Source: Hominenteromicrobium sp964531265 (lineage in GTDB: Bacteria; Bacillota; Clostridia; Oscillospirales; Acutalibacteraceae). From it: DNA of 64,000 nt. Both the position numbers and the translations under genes were made by a program. The notes under the pieces were generated by a model. It did no database searches. It was not told the DNA's origin and saw only the letters and a list, made by a program, of their open reading frames with translations. Location of the stretch: NCBI GenBank assembly GCA_964531265.1, contig CAZHDW010000007.1:17683-81682 (forward strand), read 5' to 3'. This document shows positions 1 to 7,141 of the stretch, piece after piece; position 1 is the first letter of the stretch; each line of letters starts with the position of its first letter.

Positions 1-347
1 TCGAAATTCTCATCAAAGGGTCGCGGCGAGGATGACCAAACATGGTTATAGGCGTGTTTTACACCGAGCTTTTCAGCTATGACTGCACGGCGCTCCAACA
101 CCTTTAATGCCTGTTCAAATTGCTCGTCATCGAGCTCCCAGTGGTAGAAATCGGCAGGCATGGGCATAAGGCCCCACAACAGGCCGTTTTCCTGCATAAC
201 GGCGGCGGCCTCTGCCGCAGCCTTTTCATTATCCAGAATTTCCCCGGTGGCGCTTATGGCCTGAATGCCGTACTGTCTGCACAGCGGCGCCAGCTCGCGC
301 AGGGAGTGGGGAAGATTCAGCATGGATGCATCAAGTGTTCTTATCAT
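1..347 (-). CDS. Sugar phosphate isomerase/epimerase, N-terminal part (runs off the left edge)
   Basis: The reverse strand is open from an ATG at 347 to base 1 and starts MIRTLDASMLNLP. GGAGAGG lies just upstream of the ATG. The readable ~115 residues look like the first strands of a TIM-barrel xylose isomerase/AP endonuclease 2 family protein (for example the AEKLGVKHAYNH segment, typical of the second or third barrel strand). The substrate cannot be told. A second member of the same superfamily lies at 5076-5840. It probably follows the dehydrogenase upstream on the same strand (gap about 87 bases). The C-terminal half, with most of the metal ligands, is outside the window. Confidence 0.7.
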   Translation of the reverse strand, partial: MIRTLDASMLNLPHSLRELAPLCRQYGIQAISATGEILDNEKAAAEAAAVMQENGLLWGLMPMPADFYHWELDDEQFEQALKVLERRAVIAEKLGVKHAYNHVWSSSPRPFDENF

Positions 348-434
348 TTTGTTCCTCTCCGTTCATCAGATTGATTTGTAATAGGATTGTACCACTTATC
401 GGTCAAAAACGAAATAGAAAAGTGAATTTTGTGC

Positions 435-1472
435 TCAGAAACAGCGCTCGCGGCGATTTTTTCTACACTGTGCGTCGGCACCGTCCCGGTCACACATATA
501 GCACACCTCGTTCTCGAGCGCTCCTCCCGCAAAATAGTCGTCGAGGTTCTTAAAGGTCTCCTGCGCGATGTTCCGCAAAGCCTCATCAGTGAGAAAGGCC
601 TGATGAGCGGTGAGAAGCACATTCGGACGGGAAACAAGTAGGGCCAATGTGTCATCGAGCATGACGGAGTGCGATCTGTCCTCAAAAAAGAGGTCAGCCT
701 CCTCCTCGTATACATCAAGTCCTGCGCCGCCCACGGTGCCGTTGTTGAGTGCCTCAAGCAGTGCCGCACTGTCTATCAATGCGCCGCGTGAGGTGTTCAA
801 AATGAAGACACCGCGCTTCATTTTCGAAAATGCCCTGCTGTCGAGCATGTAGCGGCTTTCCTCGGTCAAGGGGCAGTGCAGAGAGATGACATCACTCTCG
901 CGGAACAGCGTGTCGAGGTCGGTGTAGCGGATATTTGATCCTTCAAGCGGTACTTTATCGTAGGCCAATACATTCATGCCCATTCCGCGGCATATCTCAA
1001 GAAAGGCACGGCCTATCCTGCCCGTACCGATGATACCGGCCGTCTTTCCGAAAAGATCGGTGCCCGTTAGCCCGACAAGGCTGAAATTGAACTCTCTGGT
1101 GCGATTGTAGGCCTTGTGAAGTCGGCGATTTATGGTAAGCAGCAACCCCATGGTATGCTCTGCCACGGCATGTGGGGAATATGCCGGAACGCGTACGATG
1201 TGCAGTTTTTCAAAGGCGGCCTTTACATCCACATTACTGTAGCCGGCACAGCGCATGGCAATAAGCTCCACTCCGCTGGAATACAGCCGCTCAATGGCTT
1301 TTTCGTCGATGCAGTCGTTTACAAATGCACACACGGCGTCACAGCCGTCCGCAAAGGCAGCCGTGCGGAAGTTTAGCTTCTCTTCAAAATAGGTTATGTC
1401 ATAGTTTCTGTTCAGCCTGTCAAACCACAGTCTGTCGTAAGGCTTTGTATCAAAAAACGCAAGCTTTTTCAT
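435..1472 (-). CDS. ldhA: D-lactate dehydrogenase-like 2-hydroxyacid dehydrogenase
   Basis: 345 residues, the normal length for NAD-dependent D-2-hydroxyacid dehydrogenases. The sequence shows the split catalytic domain, the Rossmann motif GIIGTGRIGRAF (about 146-157), the substrate arginine in LNTSRGALID (R229), the catalytic glutamate in LDVYEEE (near 257) and the catalytic histidine in LTAHQAF (H290). The length and the LDVYEEEADLFFED region fit fermentative D-lactate dehydrogenase, which reduces pyruvate to D-lactate and reoxidises NADH. Other 2-ketoacids are possible. AAAAAGGAGAG precedes the ATG. The upstream region shared with spoVAE holds a palindrome. Confidence 0.88.
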   Translation of the reverse strand: MKKLAFFDTKPYDRLWFDRLNRNYDITYFEEKLNFRTAAFADGCDAVCAFVNDCIDEKAIERLYSSGVELIAMRCAGYSNVDVKAAFEKLHIVRVPAYSPHAVAEHTMGLLLTINRRLHKAYNRTREFNFSLVGLTGTDLFGKTAGIIGTGRIGRAFLEICRGMGMNVLAYDKVPLEGSNIRYTDLDTLFRESDVISLHCPLTEESRYMLDSRAFSKMKRGVFILNTSRGALIDSAALLEALNNGTVGGAGLDVYEEEADLFFEDRSHSVMLDDTLALLVSRPNVLLTAHQAFLTDEALRNIAQETFKNLDDYFAGGALENEVCYMCDRDGADAQCRKNRRERCF

Positions 1473-1500
1473 ATAGCACTCTCCTTTTTTCGGCTCTCCT

Positions 1501-1540
1501 TAGTCTGCACGGAATATGTGCCGATATTCGGCACAGACTA
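1501..1540. promoter_or_regulatory. Palindrome between divergent ldhA-like gene and spoVAE
   Basis: TGTGCCGA (1517-1524) and TCGGCACA (1528-1535) form a perfect inverted repeat with a 3-base spacer. TAGTCTG (1501-1507) and CAGACTA (1534-1540) form a second, outer pair. It could be an operator or an mRNA hairpin; no U tract follows, so it is not an obvious terminator. Confidence 0.4.
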
Positions 1541-1566
1541 CGATTGAAAGCAAAGGAGGAACGAAT

Positions 1567-1923
1567 GTGGACTATTTAAAGGCGTTTCTTGTCGGCGGCG
1601 CCATATGTGCTGTGGGCCAGATATTGATAGACCGAACGAGGCTTACACCGGCGAGAATAATGGTGATGTATGTCACAGTGGGGGTATTCCTCGGTGCGGT
1701 TGGACTTTATGGGCCTCTGGTGGATTTTGCCGGGGGCGGCGCATCGATACCCTTGAGTGGTTTCGGCAATCTTTTGGCAGAGGGTGTAAAGCAGGCGGTG
1801 GACGAAAAGGGGCTGATGGGTGCTCTGACCGGCGGAATAACAGCCGGCGCAGCAGGAATATCCGCGGCGGTATTTTTCGGACTGATAGCGGCAATTGCGG
1901 CGAGACCGCACGATAAGGCATAA
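1567..1923 (+). CDS. spoVAE: Stage V sporulation protein AE (SpoVAE/AEb)
   Basis: A GTG at 1567 is chosen because AAAGGAGG sits six to seven bases upstream; this gives 118 residues, the family length. The sequence starts VDYLKAFLVGGAICAVGQ and continues with ILIDRTRLTPARI, which is diagnostic of SpoVAE. It is hydrophobic with about three to four membrane segments and a glycine-rich loop. The family is part of the SpoVA channel of the spore inner membrane, which moves Ca-dipicolinic acid into the forespore and out on germination. It stands alone here: spoVAC and spoVAD are not adjacent in the window. It supports an endospore-forming host. Confidence 0.9.
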   Translation: MDYLKAFLVGGAICAVGQILIDRTRLTPARIMVMYVTVGVFLGAVGLYGPLVDFAGGGASIPLSGFGNLLAEGVKQAVDEKGLMGALTGGITAGAAGISAAVFFGLIAAIAARPHDKA

Positions 1924-1956
1924 AAAACAGCTTCACCGTTTTCAGGTGAAGCTGTT
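1922..1956 (-). terminator. Intrinsic terminator of the 49-codon gene
   Basis: A 12-bp perfect stem (1926-1937 with 1945-1956) and a 7-base loop. Read on the reverse strand it is followed directly by TTTTTT, so it terminates the small reverse gene. It also lies just past the spoVAE stop but lacks a U tract in that direction. Confidence 0.8.
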
Positions 1957-1972
1957 CTGTGTGTGCGATAAA

Positions 1973-2122
1973 TTACTGGATAGAGGTCTCCAGGTATTCC
2001 TCGAGCTCTGCATCCTGCTTCTTCTTGTCGAAGTAGTTGAGTACTGCCGCTGCTGCCATGATGGAGGCAACAACTGCTGTGATGCATCCGATGATCGTAA
2101 AGAGCTTTGTCATATTTTTCAT
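1973..2122 (-). CDS. Small membrane peptide, 49 codons, unknown function
   Basis: ATG at 2122 with AAAGGATGG upstream. The product starts MKNMTKLFTIIGCITAVV, has one hydrophobic segment (about 6-27) and ends in a charged tail (YFDKKKQDAELEEYLE). It has its own TTGACA-N17-TATCAT promoter and an intrinsic terminator, so it is very likely a real single-gene transcription unit. I do not recognise the family. The form resembles small bitopic peptides of unknown role in Clostridia. Confidence 0.7.
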   Translation of the reverse strand: MKNMTKLFTIIGCITAVVASIMAAAAVLNYFDKKKQDAELEEYLETSIQ

Positions 2123-2193
2123 AAATAAACCATCCTTTCTGTGCGGCTGACGGTTTCAGATATCTGTCTCAGCCCATTCATGTGCTTTTTATT

Positions 2194-2222
2194 ATGATAC
2201 CCAACTTTGAACGAAATGTCAA
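2194..2222 (-). promoter_or_regulatory. Sigma-A-type promoter of the 49-codon gene
   Basis: On the reverse strand: TTGACA (2217-2222), 17-base spacer, TATCAT (2194-2199). It is about 70 bases upstream of the ATG. Confidence 0.65.
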
Positions 2223-2249
2223 TTCTTTTTCTTTCCGGTCGGCGTTTTA

Positions 2250-2278
2250 TTGACAACCGGAGCCGAAATGACTATGAT
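2250..2278 (+). promoter_or_regulatory. Sigma-A-type promoter of fliB-like gene
   Basis: TTGACA at 2250-2255, a 17-base spacer, TATGAT at 2273-2278, about 70 bases before the ATG at 2351. It is divergent from the promoter at 2194-2222. Confidence 0.7.
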
Positions 2279-2350
2279 TGTAATTAGCAAAAAAGCTTTG
2301 AAAAACAGATGACAGGAAGGACGTAGTGTGCCGCTTGGCGGCTGTACCGT

Positions 2351-3388
2351 ATGAAGTTTATTAAACCTAATTTTTATGACAAATTTCACTGCATTGCCTC
2401 AAAATGCAGCGATACCTGCTGTGCAGGCTGGGAAGTGGATATTGACCCAGATACGCTTGATTATTACGACACCGTGGAGGGTGAGCTCGGAGAACGACTG
2501 AGGGAGAATATAGAGGAGCTGCCGGACGGAACGGCCTGCTTCCGCCTGACTGAGGGCGAGAGATGCCCGTTTTTGACGGATAATAACCTTTGTGAGCTGA
2601 TAACGGAGCTGGGGGAGGATTCCCTGTGTGAGATATGCCGCGAGCATCCGAGATTTTACGAGCAGGTGGGCGACCGCATGGAAATGGGCATAGGGCTCTG
2701 CTGTGAAGAAGCGTGCAGGCTGCTCTTTGAGGAGAAGGACCCCATCACCTTTATAACCACCACGGTCGGCGAATTGCCGGATGAATTCATTCTGCCGGAC
2801 AGCGGCATGGAGGCATTCAGACTTCGCGGAGAGGCGTTTAAGATTGTTCAGGACAGAACTCTGCCCTTAAGGGTCAGAATGCACCGTTTGCTCGATTTCG
2901 GCGAGCGCGCACAGAAAATCCTCTGTGACAGGGCCGCACCGTCCGATACCGAAAGCGCACAGGATATTCCCATGGCGAGAACAGTGCTCTTTGACTGCAT
3001 GGAGGCGCTTGAGCCGTATGATGACACATGGCCCGAGACCGTGCAGCTGCTCGAGGATACCTCCCTTGAGGTGAATCTGGATGATATTGATGGCGGCTAT
3101 GAAAACCTTATGGTGTACTTCCTCTACAGGCATTTTGCAAGGGGTGCATTTGACGGCAGAGTAGCGGCAAGAGTGAAATTCTGCGCTGTAAGCGTGTGGT
3201 TCATATGCCTTATGAACACGCACTGCCTACAGGAAAGCGGCGAATTCACCCCGTGGGACAGGATCGTCTGCACCAAGGATTATTCAAAGCAGGTGGAATA
3301 CAGCGCCGAAAACATGGAGGATATGCTCTCTGCGTTGCACAGTGACCCGGCGTTCTCCACCGAAAACCTTAAAAGGCTGTTCGGCTGA
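2351..3388 (+). CDS. fliB: Flagellin lysine-N-methylase (FliB family)
   Basis: 345 residues. The N-terminus MKFIKPNFYDKFHCI and the cysteine-rich CSDTCCAGW (19-27), CPF, CEICREHPRFY and GLCCEEACRL segments are characteristic of FliB, which methylates lysines of flagellin and is thought to use a cysteine-bound metal cluster. The C-terminal half is helical and less conserved. No flagellar gene lies nearby, so either motility genes are elsewhere or this member has another target. The start follows the N-terminal family signature; no good Shine-Dalgarno is visible before 2351. Its own promoter lies at 2250-2278. Confidence 0.85.
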   Translation: MKFIKPNFYDKFHCIASKCSDTCCAGWEVDIDPDTLDYYDTVEGELGERLRENIEELPDGTACFRLTEGERCPFLTDNNLCELITELGEDSLCEICREHPRFYEQVGDRMEMGIGLCCEEACRLLFEEKDPITFITTTVGELPDEFILPDSGMEAFRLRGEAFKIVQDRTLPLRVRMHRLLDFGERAQKILCDRAAPSDTESAQDIPMARTVLFDCMEALEPYDDTWPETVQLLEDTSLEVNLDDIDGGYENLMVYFLYRHFARGAFDGRVAARVKFCAVSVWFICLMNTHCLQESGEFTPWDRIVCTKDYSKQVEYSAENMEDMLSALHSDPAFSTENLKRLFG

Positions 3389-3408
3389 TTTGAAATTCAA
3401 TAAATCCG

Positions 3409-3448
3409 AAAAAAATAGATGGCGGAGCTACGCGCTCCGCCATCTATT
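3409..3448. terminator. Bidirectional intrinsic terminator
   Basis: A 15-bp perfect stem (3414-3428 with 3434-3448), a 5-base loop, and an A run at 3409-3415 that gives a U tract on the reverse strand. It ends the reverse-strand decarboxylase operon and also follows fliB. Confidence 0.85.
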
Positions 3449-3458
3449 GCTTTAAAGC

Positions 3459-3590
3459 TTACTTCTTCTGAAACACCTTGTTGAGAAGGTAAATGGACAG
3501 TATGAAGATGATGGTTACAACGAAAACACCAACCATGCCCTTTGCCATGATCGGCAGGGTGTTCAAAAATGCATCAACGTTTATAGTCAT
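3459..3590 (-). CDS. Small membrane subunit associated with the Na+-pumping decarboxylase (OadG-like position)
   Basis: 43 codons: MTINVDAFLNTLP, then one membrane helix (GMVGVFVVTIIFILSIYLL) and a basic tail. It lies 17 bases after the beta-subunit gene on the same strand and before a shared terminator. In Na+-translocating decarboxylases a small single-helix gamma subunit (OadG/GcdC type) anchors the complex. The size and position suggest this role, but the sequence is too short to assign the family firmly. AAAGGA precedes the ATG. Confidence 0.65.
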   Translation of the reverse strand: MTINVDAFLNTLPIMAKGMVGVFVVTIIFILSIYLLNKVFQKK

Positions 3591-3607
3591 ATAGCTACGT
3601 CCTTTCC

Positions 3608-4732
3608 TTAGCCCATGACAAGGCTGAGAATCATTCCGCCTGCGATAACGGAAGCAATCTGACCGGATACGTTTGCGCCAACCGCATGCATGAGAAGGAA
3701 GTTCTGCGGGTCCTCCTTCTGGCCCATCTTCTGCACGATACGTGCAGCCATCGGGAATGCGGAGATGCCTGCGGCACCGATCATCGGGTTGACCTTCTTC
3801 TTAACGAACAGATTGAGTACCTTTGCGAAGAGCACACCGCCGACTGTATCGAATATAAATGCGATGAGGCCGAGGCCGAGAATGATGAGTGTGTCGATTC
3901 TCAGGAACTGGTCTGCTGTCATCTTGGAGGCGATTGTAATACCGAGGAACAGAGTGACGAGGTTTGCCAGAACGTTCTGTGCGGTTTCGGAAAGGTTTCT
4001 CAGTACGCCGCATTCACGCAGCAGGTTGCCGAACATAAGGAAGCCGACAAGGGATGCGGAGCGCGGAGAGAATACGCCGACAACTGCGGTGATGAGCACC
4101 GGGAAGAGAATCTTTGTTGTGCGGCTGACAGCACCGGGAACGTAATCCATGCGGATGCGTCGCTCCTTTGCTGTGGTGAGCAGTCTGATGACGGGCGGCT
4201 GTACGATCGGCACCAGAGCCATGTACGAATATGCCGCAACGGTTATTGCACCGACATACGGGGTTTTCAGCACGTTTGCAACATAAATGGAGGTCGGGCC
4301 GTCAGCAGCACCGATAATGGAAATGGATGCCGCATCCTTAAGCTCGAAGCCGAAGAGGCTCGCCATGCTGAGTGTGAAGAAGATGCCGAACTGTGCGGCA
4401 GCGCCGAACAGGAACAGCTTCGGGTTGGTGAGCAGCGGCTCAAAATCAATCATTGCGCCTATGCCTATGAAGAGTATGAGCGGGAAAAGCTCGGTTGCGA
4501 TACCCACATCAAAAAGCAGGTCTATCGCGCCGACCTCGGTCTCGCCGTCGTATATCTGTGTGACAGCGCCGGACATCGGCAGGTTGACAAGAATTGCACC
4601 GAAGCCTATCGGAAGCAGCAGTGCAGGCTCCATTTCTTTGGCAATGGCGAGGTAGATGAGCACGCCGCCGATTATCCACATAACAACATGCTGCCATGCG
4701 ATATTGCCAAGGTTTTCAAAGAGGAATTCCAA
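3608..4732 (-). CDS. oadB: Sodium ion-translocating decarboxylase, beta subunit
   Basis: 374 residues, about ten membrane segments, typical of OadB/GcdB/MmdB. Diagnostic stretches are LLPIGFGAILVNLP, LFDVGIATELFPLILFIGIGAMIDF and ISIIGAADGPTSIYVANVL, the last holding the conserved aspartate of the Na+ path. The family couples decarboxylation of a carboxybiotin intermediate to Na+ export. The alpha and biotin-carrier subunits are not in this window, so the complex must be completed from elsewhere. The likely start is TTG at 4732 with AAAGGG upstream. The leader carries a riboswitch-like element with a terminator, so transcription into this gene appears conditional. Confidence 0.9.
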   Translation of the reverse strand: MEFLFENLGNIAWQHVVMWIIGGVLIYLAIAKEMEPALLLPIGFGAILVNLPMSGAVTQIYDGETEVGAIDLLFDVGIATELFPLILFIGIGAMIDFEPLLTNPKLFLFGAAAQFGIFFTLSMASLFGFELKDAASISIIGAADGPTSIYVANVLKTPYVGAITVAAYSYMALVPIVQPPVIRLLTTAKERRIRMDYVPGAVSRTTKILFPVLITAVVGVFSPRSASLVGFLMFGNLLRECGVLRNLSETAQNVLANLVTLFLGITIASKMTADQFLRIDTLIILGLGLIAFIFDTVGGVLFAKVLNLFVKKKVNPMIGAAGISAFPMAARIVQKMGQKEDPQNFLLMHAVGANVSGQIASVIAGGMILSLVMG

Positions 4733-4782
4733 GAGATTCAGCCCTTTCGATTATTATTCGTGCCGGATTTTTCGAGGGAAAT

Positions 4783-4910
4783 AAAAAAAGACCCTTATCA
4801 TGCCGGTGCATGATAAAAGTCTCGCAAATTAAAATGTATACGGACGACAGAAGTCATCGTGTTGTCGCATACATCACAGATATATCTGCATGCTACTCCC
4901 TCTTATTTAT
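4783..4910 (-). promoter_or_regulatory. Riboswitch-like leader with terminator, yybP-ykoY-like
   Basis: Reading the reverse strand from a consensus promoter, the leader begins AUAAGAGGGAGUAGC (P1 5' arm at 4900-4906, followed by a GGGAGUAG box), forms an internal hairpin arm (AUGUAU..AUACAU with CGACA..UGUCG), and returns with GCGAGACUUUUAU, whose CUUUUAU (4813-4819) pairs fully with the P1 5' arm. The same CUUUUAU is also in the 5' arm of a 14-bp terminator stem (4790-4803 with 4808-4821) followed by seven Us (4783-4789). Two G-U wobbles pair only in the reverse-strand RNA. The GGGAGUAG and GCGAGAC elements recall the yybP-ykoY (Mn2+) class from memory; a Na+-sensing class is an alternative given the gene controlled. 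Confidence 0.65.
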
Positions 4911-4914
4911 CTAT

Positions 4915-4943
4915 ATTCTATGGGAGAAAGTGTGTTTTGTCAA
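4915..4943 (-). promoter_or_regulatory. Sigma-A promoter of the decarboxylase locus
   Basis: Reverse strand: TTGACA (4938-4943), 17-base spacer, TAGAAT (4915-4920). Transcription would start near 4908, exactly where the riboswitch-like leader begins. Confidence 0.8.
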
Positions 4944-5011
4944 GAAGAAAAATTCAAAGCTTTTTAATAAATTCAAAAATATCATCAATGTGGGCGAACG
5001 GAAATTTATAC

Positions 5012-5040
5012 TTGAAATGCTCGACTCGCTGATATAGAAT
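5012..5040 (+). promoter_or_regulatory. Sigma-A-type promoter of sugar isomerase gene
   Basis: TTGAAA at 5012-5017, 17-base spacer, TAGAAT at 5035-5040, 36 bases before the ATG at 5076. Confidence 0.6.
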
Positions 5041-5075
5041 GATGGCATAGATAAACGCTTTTTGGGGGGATAGCA

Positions 5076-5840
5076 ATGCGTTTTGGGATTTGTACACAGA
5101 TCAGCCGCGCAGAGATGGTTTCAAAGCTCGGCTATGACTATCTGGAGGTATCGGCCGCCGGTTTGGCTGAAATGACGGATGATGAATTTAAGGCCTTCTG
5201 CGCCGAAAATGCCGCCGCACCGATACACGCAGAGACAACAAACTGCCTCTTTCCCGGTACGATACGCCTGACCGGAGAGGAAGCCGATCCGCACATCATC
5301 GAGGAATACATAGACAGTGTATTCTCTCGTATGGAGCGCGTCGGCATAAAGGTGGCTGTTTTCGGAAGCAGCGGCAGCCGAAATGTACCCGATGGCTTTG
5401 ACAGGGCCAAGGCATGGGAGCAGCTTACAGTGGTCGGACGTATGCTCGGTGATAAGGCTGCGGAGCACGGCATAACGGTGGCGCTTGAGCCGCTGAGAAA
5501 CGGCGAGACAAATATCATAAATACCCAGCTTGAGGGTCTGAAGCTCGTACGTGATGTCGATCACCCGAACTTTAAGCTGCTGTGCGATTATTATCATCTG
5601 ATGCAGGAAAATGGCACGGCGGAGGATGTGCGCGTATGCGGCGACAGCATAGTGCACATACATATCGCTAAGCCCGATGACAGAAAGGCCATGTATGAGG
5701 GAGACGGTGCCGACTACATGACATTCTTTAAGGCACTGCACGATATCGGCTACGATGCAAGAATAAGTTTTGAGGGTGGCGTAGATGACTACGAAACCGA
5801 GCTTCCGAGGATGCTTAAGGTGCTGAACATGGCAAAATAA
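5076..5840 (+). CDS. Sugar phosphate isomerase/epimerase (xylose isomerase-like TIM barrel)
   Basis: 254 residues. MRFGICTQISRAEMV, AVFGSSGSRNVPDGFD, ITVALEPLRNGETNIINT and FKLLCDYYHLMQEN are the barrel strands of the AP endonuclease family 2/IolE-like superfamily. The conserved metal ligands appear to be E in LEPL, D in CDYYH, H in VHIHIAKPD and E in SFEGG. Members isomerise or epimerise sugars or keto-inositols; the substrate cannot be read from sequence. GGGGGGA precedes the ATG. It is a single gene between its own promoter and a hairpin terminator. Confidence 0.82.
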   Translation: MRFGICTQISRAEMVSKLGYDYLEVSAAGLAEMTDDEFKAFCAENAAAPIHAETTNCLFPGTIRLTGEEADPHIIEEYIDSVFSRMERVGIKVAVFGSSGSRNVPDGFDRAKAWEQLTVVGRMLGDKAAEHGITVALEPLRNGETNIINTQLEGLKLVRDVDHPNFKLLCDYYHLMQENGTAEDVRVCGDSIVHIHIAKPDDRKAMYEGDGADYMTFFKALHDIGYDARISFEGGVDDYETELPRMLKVLNMAK

Positions 5841-5852
5841 TGTCAAAAATCC

Positions 5853-5882
5853 GCGGAGCGTATTGATGCTGATACGCTCCGC
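5853..5882. terminator. Hairpin terminator after sugar isomerase
   Basis: An 11-bp perfect stem (5853-5863 with 5872-5882) with an 8-base loop and a weak TTCTT tract. Confidence 0.6.
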
Positions 5883-5896
5883 TTCTTGCGTCCCGG

Positions 5897-5970
5897 CCTT
5901 GGCTCTCCCTTTGGAAGAGCTGTCACCGCGGTGACTGAGAGTATTTAGCCGATTTTTCGCCGCCGGCGGA
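5897..5970. repeat. Palindrome-rich intergenic element, possible dispersed repeat
   Basis: This stretch holds GGCTCTCCCTTTGGAAGAGCT (near-palindrome, 5901-5921), the perfect palindrome GTCACCGCGGTGAC (5922-5935) and CCGCCGGCGG (near 5961-5969). From memory, short elements of the form GGCTCTCCC...GAGAGC followed by CACCGCGGTG are scattered in many gut Clostridia genomes. Only one copy is seen here, so the repeat nature is inferred. Confidence 0.4.
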
Positions 5971-6053
5971 CTTTTTTGCGCTCAAGCTCTTGTATCGAAG
6001 GCGAAACTGCGGTAAAATACAGGAATGGAAAAAACAGAGAGGAAGATAGCTCC

Positions 6054-6707
6054 TTGAGAATCAGAAAGAAAAAGTGGGCGCGCCCGGAACTTGCTGCTTG
6101 TCCGTTCTATATCGATGAGCCGGAGAAGGCCGCGGGTACGTGGAAGGAATTTTTCACTAAGGATCAGCCCCTGCACCTTGACCTCGGCTGCGGAAAATGC
6201 ACCTTTCTTGCGGCTTTGGCACACAGAGAGCAGGATGTAAATTTCATAGGCATCGATATCAGCGTGGATATTCTCGGTGTTGCGAGAAGAAATATTGAGG
6301 CGGAATTCGGTGAAGAGCCGGTCGAAAATGTCGCGCTGCTCTCCTACAACATCGAAAAGCTCAATACGCTGTTCAGCGAGGATGAGAAGGCGGACAGGAT
6401 CTACGTGAATTTCTGCAATCCCTGGCAGAAGGCGGGGGATCACAAGCGTCGCCTTACACATACGCGTCAGCTTGAGACCTATAAGAAGATATTGGCACCT
6501 GGCGGAGAGCTGTGGTTCAAAACGGATAATACCGACCTCTATCTTGCAACGCAGAGATACCTTGTTGAGGCCGGCTTTGAGATCATCTGCAAGACGGATG
6601 ATCTGCACAGCGAAAATGCACCGGACAATATCCAGTCCGAGCACGAGGTGATGTTCACTAAAGAGGGCATCAAGACAAAGGCGATAATCGCAAAGATAAA
6701 AGCCTGA
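6054..6707 (+). CDS. trmB: tRNA (guanine-N7-)-methyltransferase TrmB
   Basis: Class I SAM methyltransferase that makes m7G46 in tRNA. Visible: LDLGCGKCTFL (SAM loop), FIGIDISVDIL (acidic end of strand 2), IYVNFCNPWQKAGDHKRRL (the family's PDPW-like active-site loop, here with NPW) and FKTDNTDLY. I chose TTG at 6054, preceded by GAGAGGAAG, because the product then begins LRIRKKKWARPEL, matching the usual TrmB start at 217 residues. A longer frame open from 5976 would overlap the repeat element and is unlikely. The gene is followed 29 bases later by the DUF4430 gene. Confidence 0.88.
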   Translation: MRIRKKKWARPELAACPFYIDEPEKAAGTWKEFFTKDQPLHLDLGCGKCTFLAALAHREQDVNFIGIDISVDILGVARRNIEAEFGEEPVENVALLSYNIEKLNTLFSEDEKADRIYVNFCNPWQKAGDHKRRLTHTRQLETYKKILAPGGELWFKTDNTDLYLATQRYLVEAGFEIICKTDDLHSENAPDNIQSEHEVMFTKEGIKTKAIIAKIKA

Positions 6708-6736
6708 ACATTAAAATCAGAAAAGGAAGAAATAAA

Positions 6737-7141
6737 ATGCAGAAAACAACTAATCGTAAGACAGTGATGACAGCGGCAGTTGTGTTTGTCATTTTCGTTA
6801 TTGTGGGTCTCTTTGTATGGCAGGCCACAGCACCCAAGGGCACTGAGGGCACAAAGAGCTTTGAGTTCAGTGTGATAGATGCTCAGGGCGAAAAGGAAGT
6901 ATATGAGCTTTCCACGGACAGAGAGATGCTCGGCGATGCGCTTCTGGATGAGGGTCTCATCGAGGGCGAGGACGGCGATTACGGCCTGTTTGTCAAGACA
7001 GTGAGCGGAATCACGGCGGATGACGGCAATCAGGAATGGTGGTGCCTGACAAAGGGCGGCGAGGCCGTTATGACCGGCGTTGACAGCACACCCGTGGAGG
7101 ACGGCGCAGCGTACGAATTCACGCTGACCGTTGGCTGGTAA
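6737..7141 (+). CDS. DUF4430 membrane-anchored protein
   Basis: 134 residues: a short basic start, one membrane helix or uncleaved signal (TAAVVFVIFVIVGLFVWQA, about 12-30), then a ~90-residue extracellular domain with GLFVKTVSGITADDGN and EWWCLTKGGEAVMTGVD, typical of DUF4430 (transcobalamin C-terminal-like fold). It ends one base before the TTG start of an ECF S component, so the two are very likely translated together. DUF4430 proteins often neighbour ECF transport genes and may act as ligand-binding partners. A corrinoid ligand is inference. Confidence 0.78.
   Translation: MQKTTNRKTVMTAAVVFVIFVIVGLFVWQATAPKGTEGTKSFEFSVIDAQGEKEVYELSTDREMLGDALLDEGLIEGEDGDYGLFVKTVSGITADDGNQEWWCLTKGGEAVMTGVDSTPVEDGAAYEFTLTVGW

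Noticed and set aside
3686..4813. Long forward open frame of 375 codons opposite oadB
   Set aside because: It is antisense to a clear membrane-protein gene, is rich in Cys, Glu and Asp as expected for the mirror of a hydrophobic reading frame, and has no family features.
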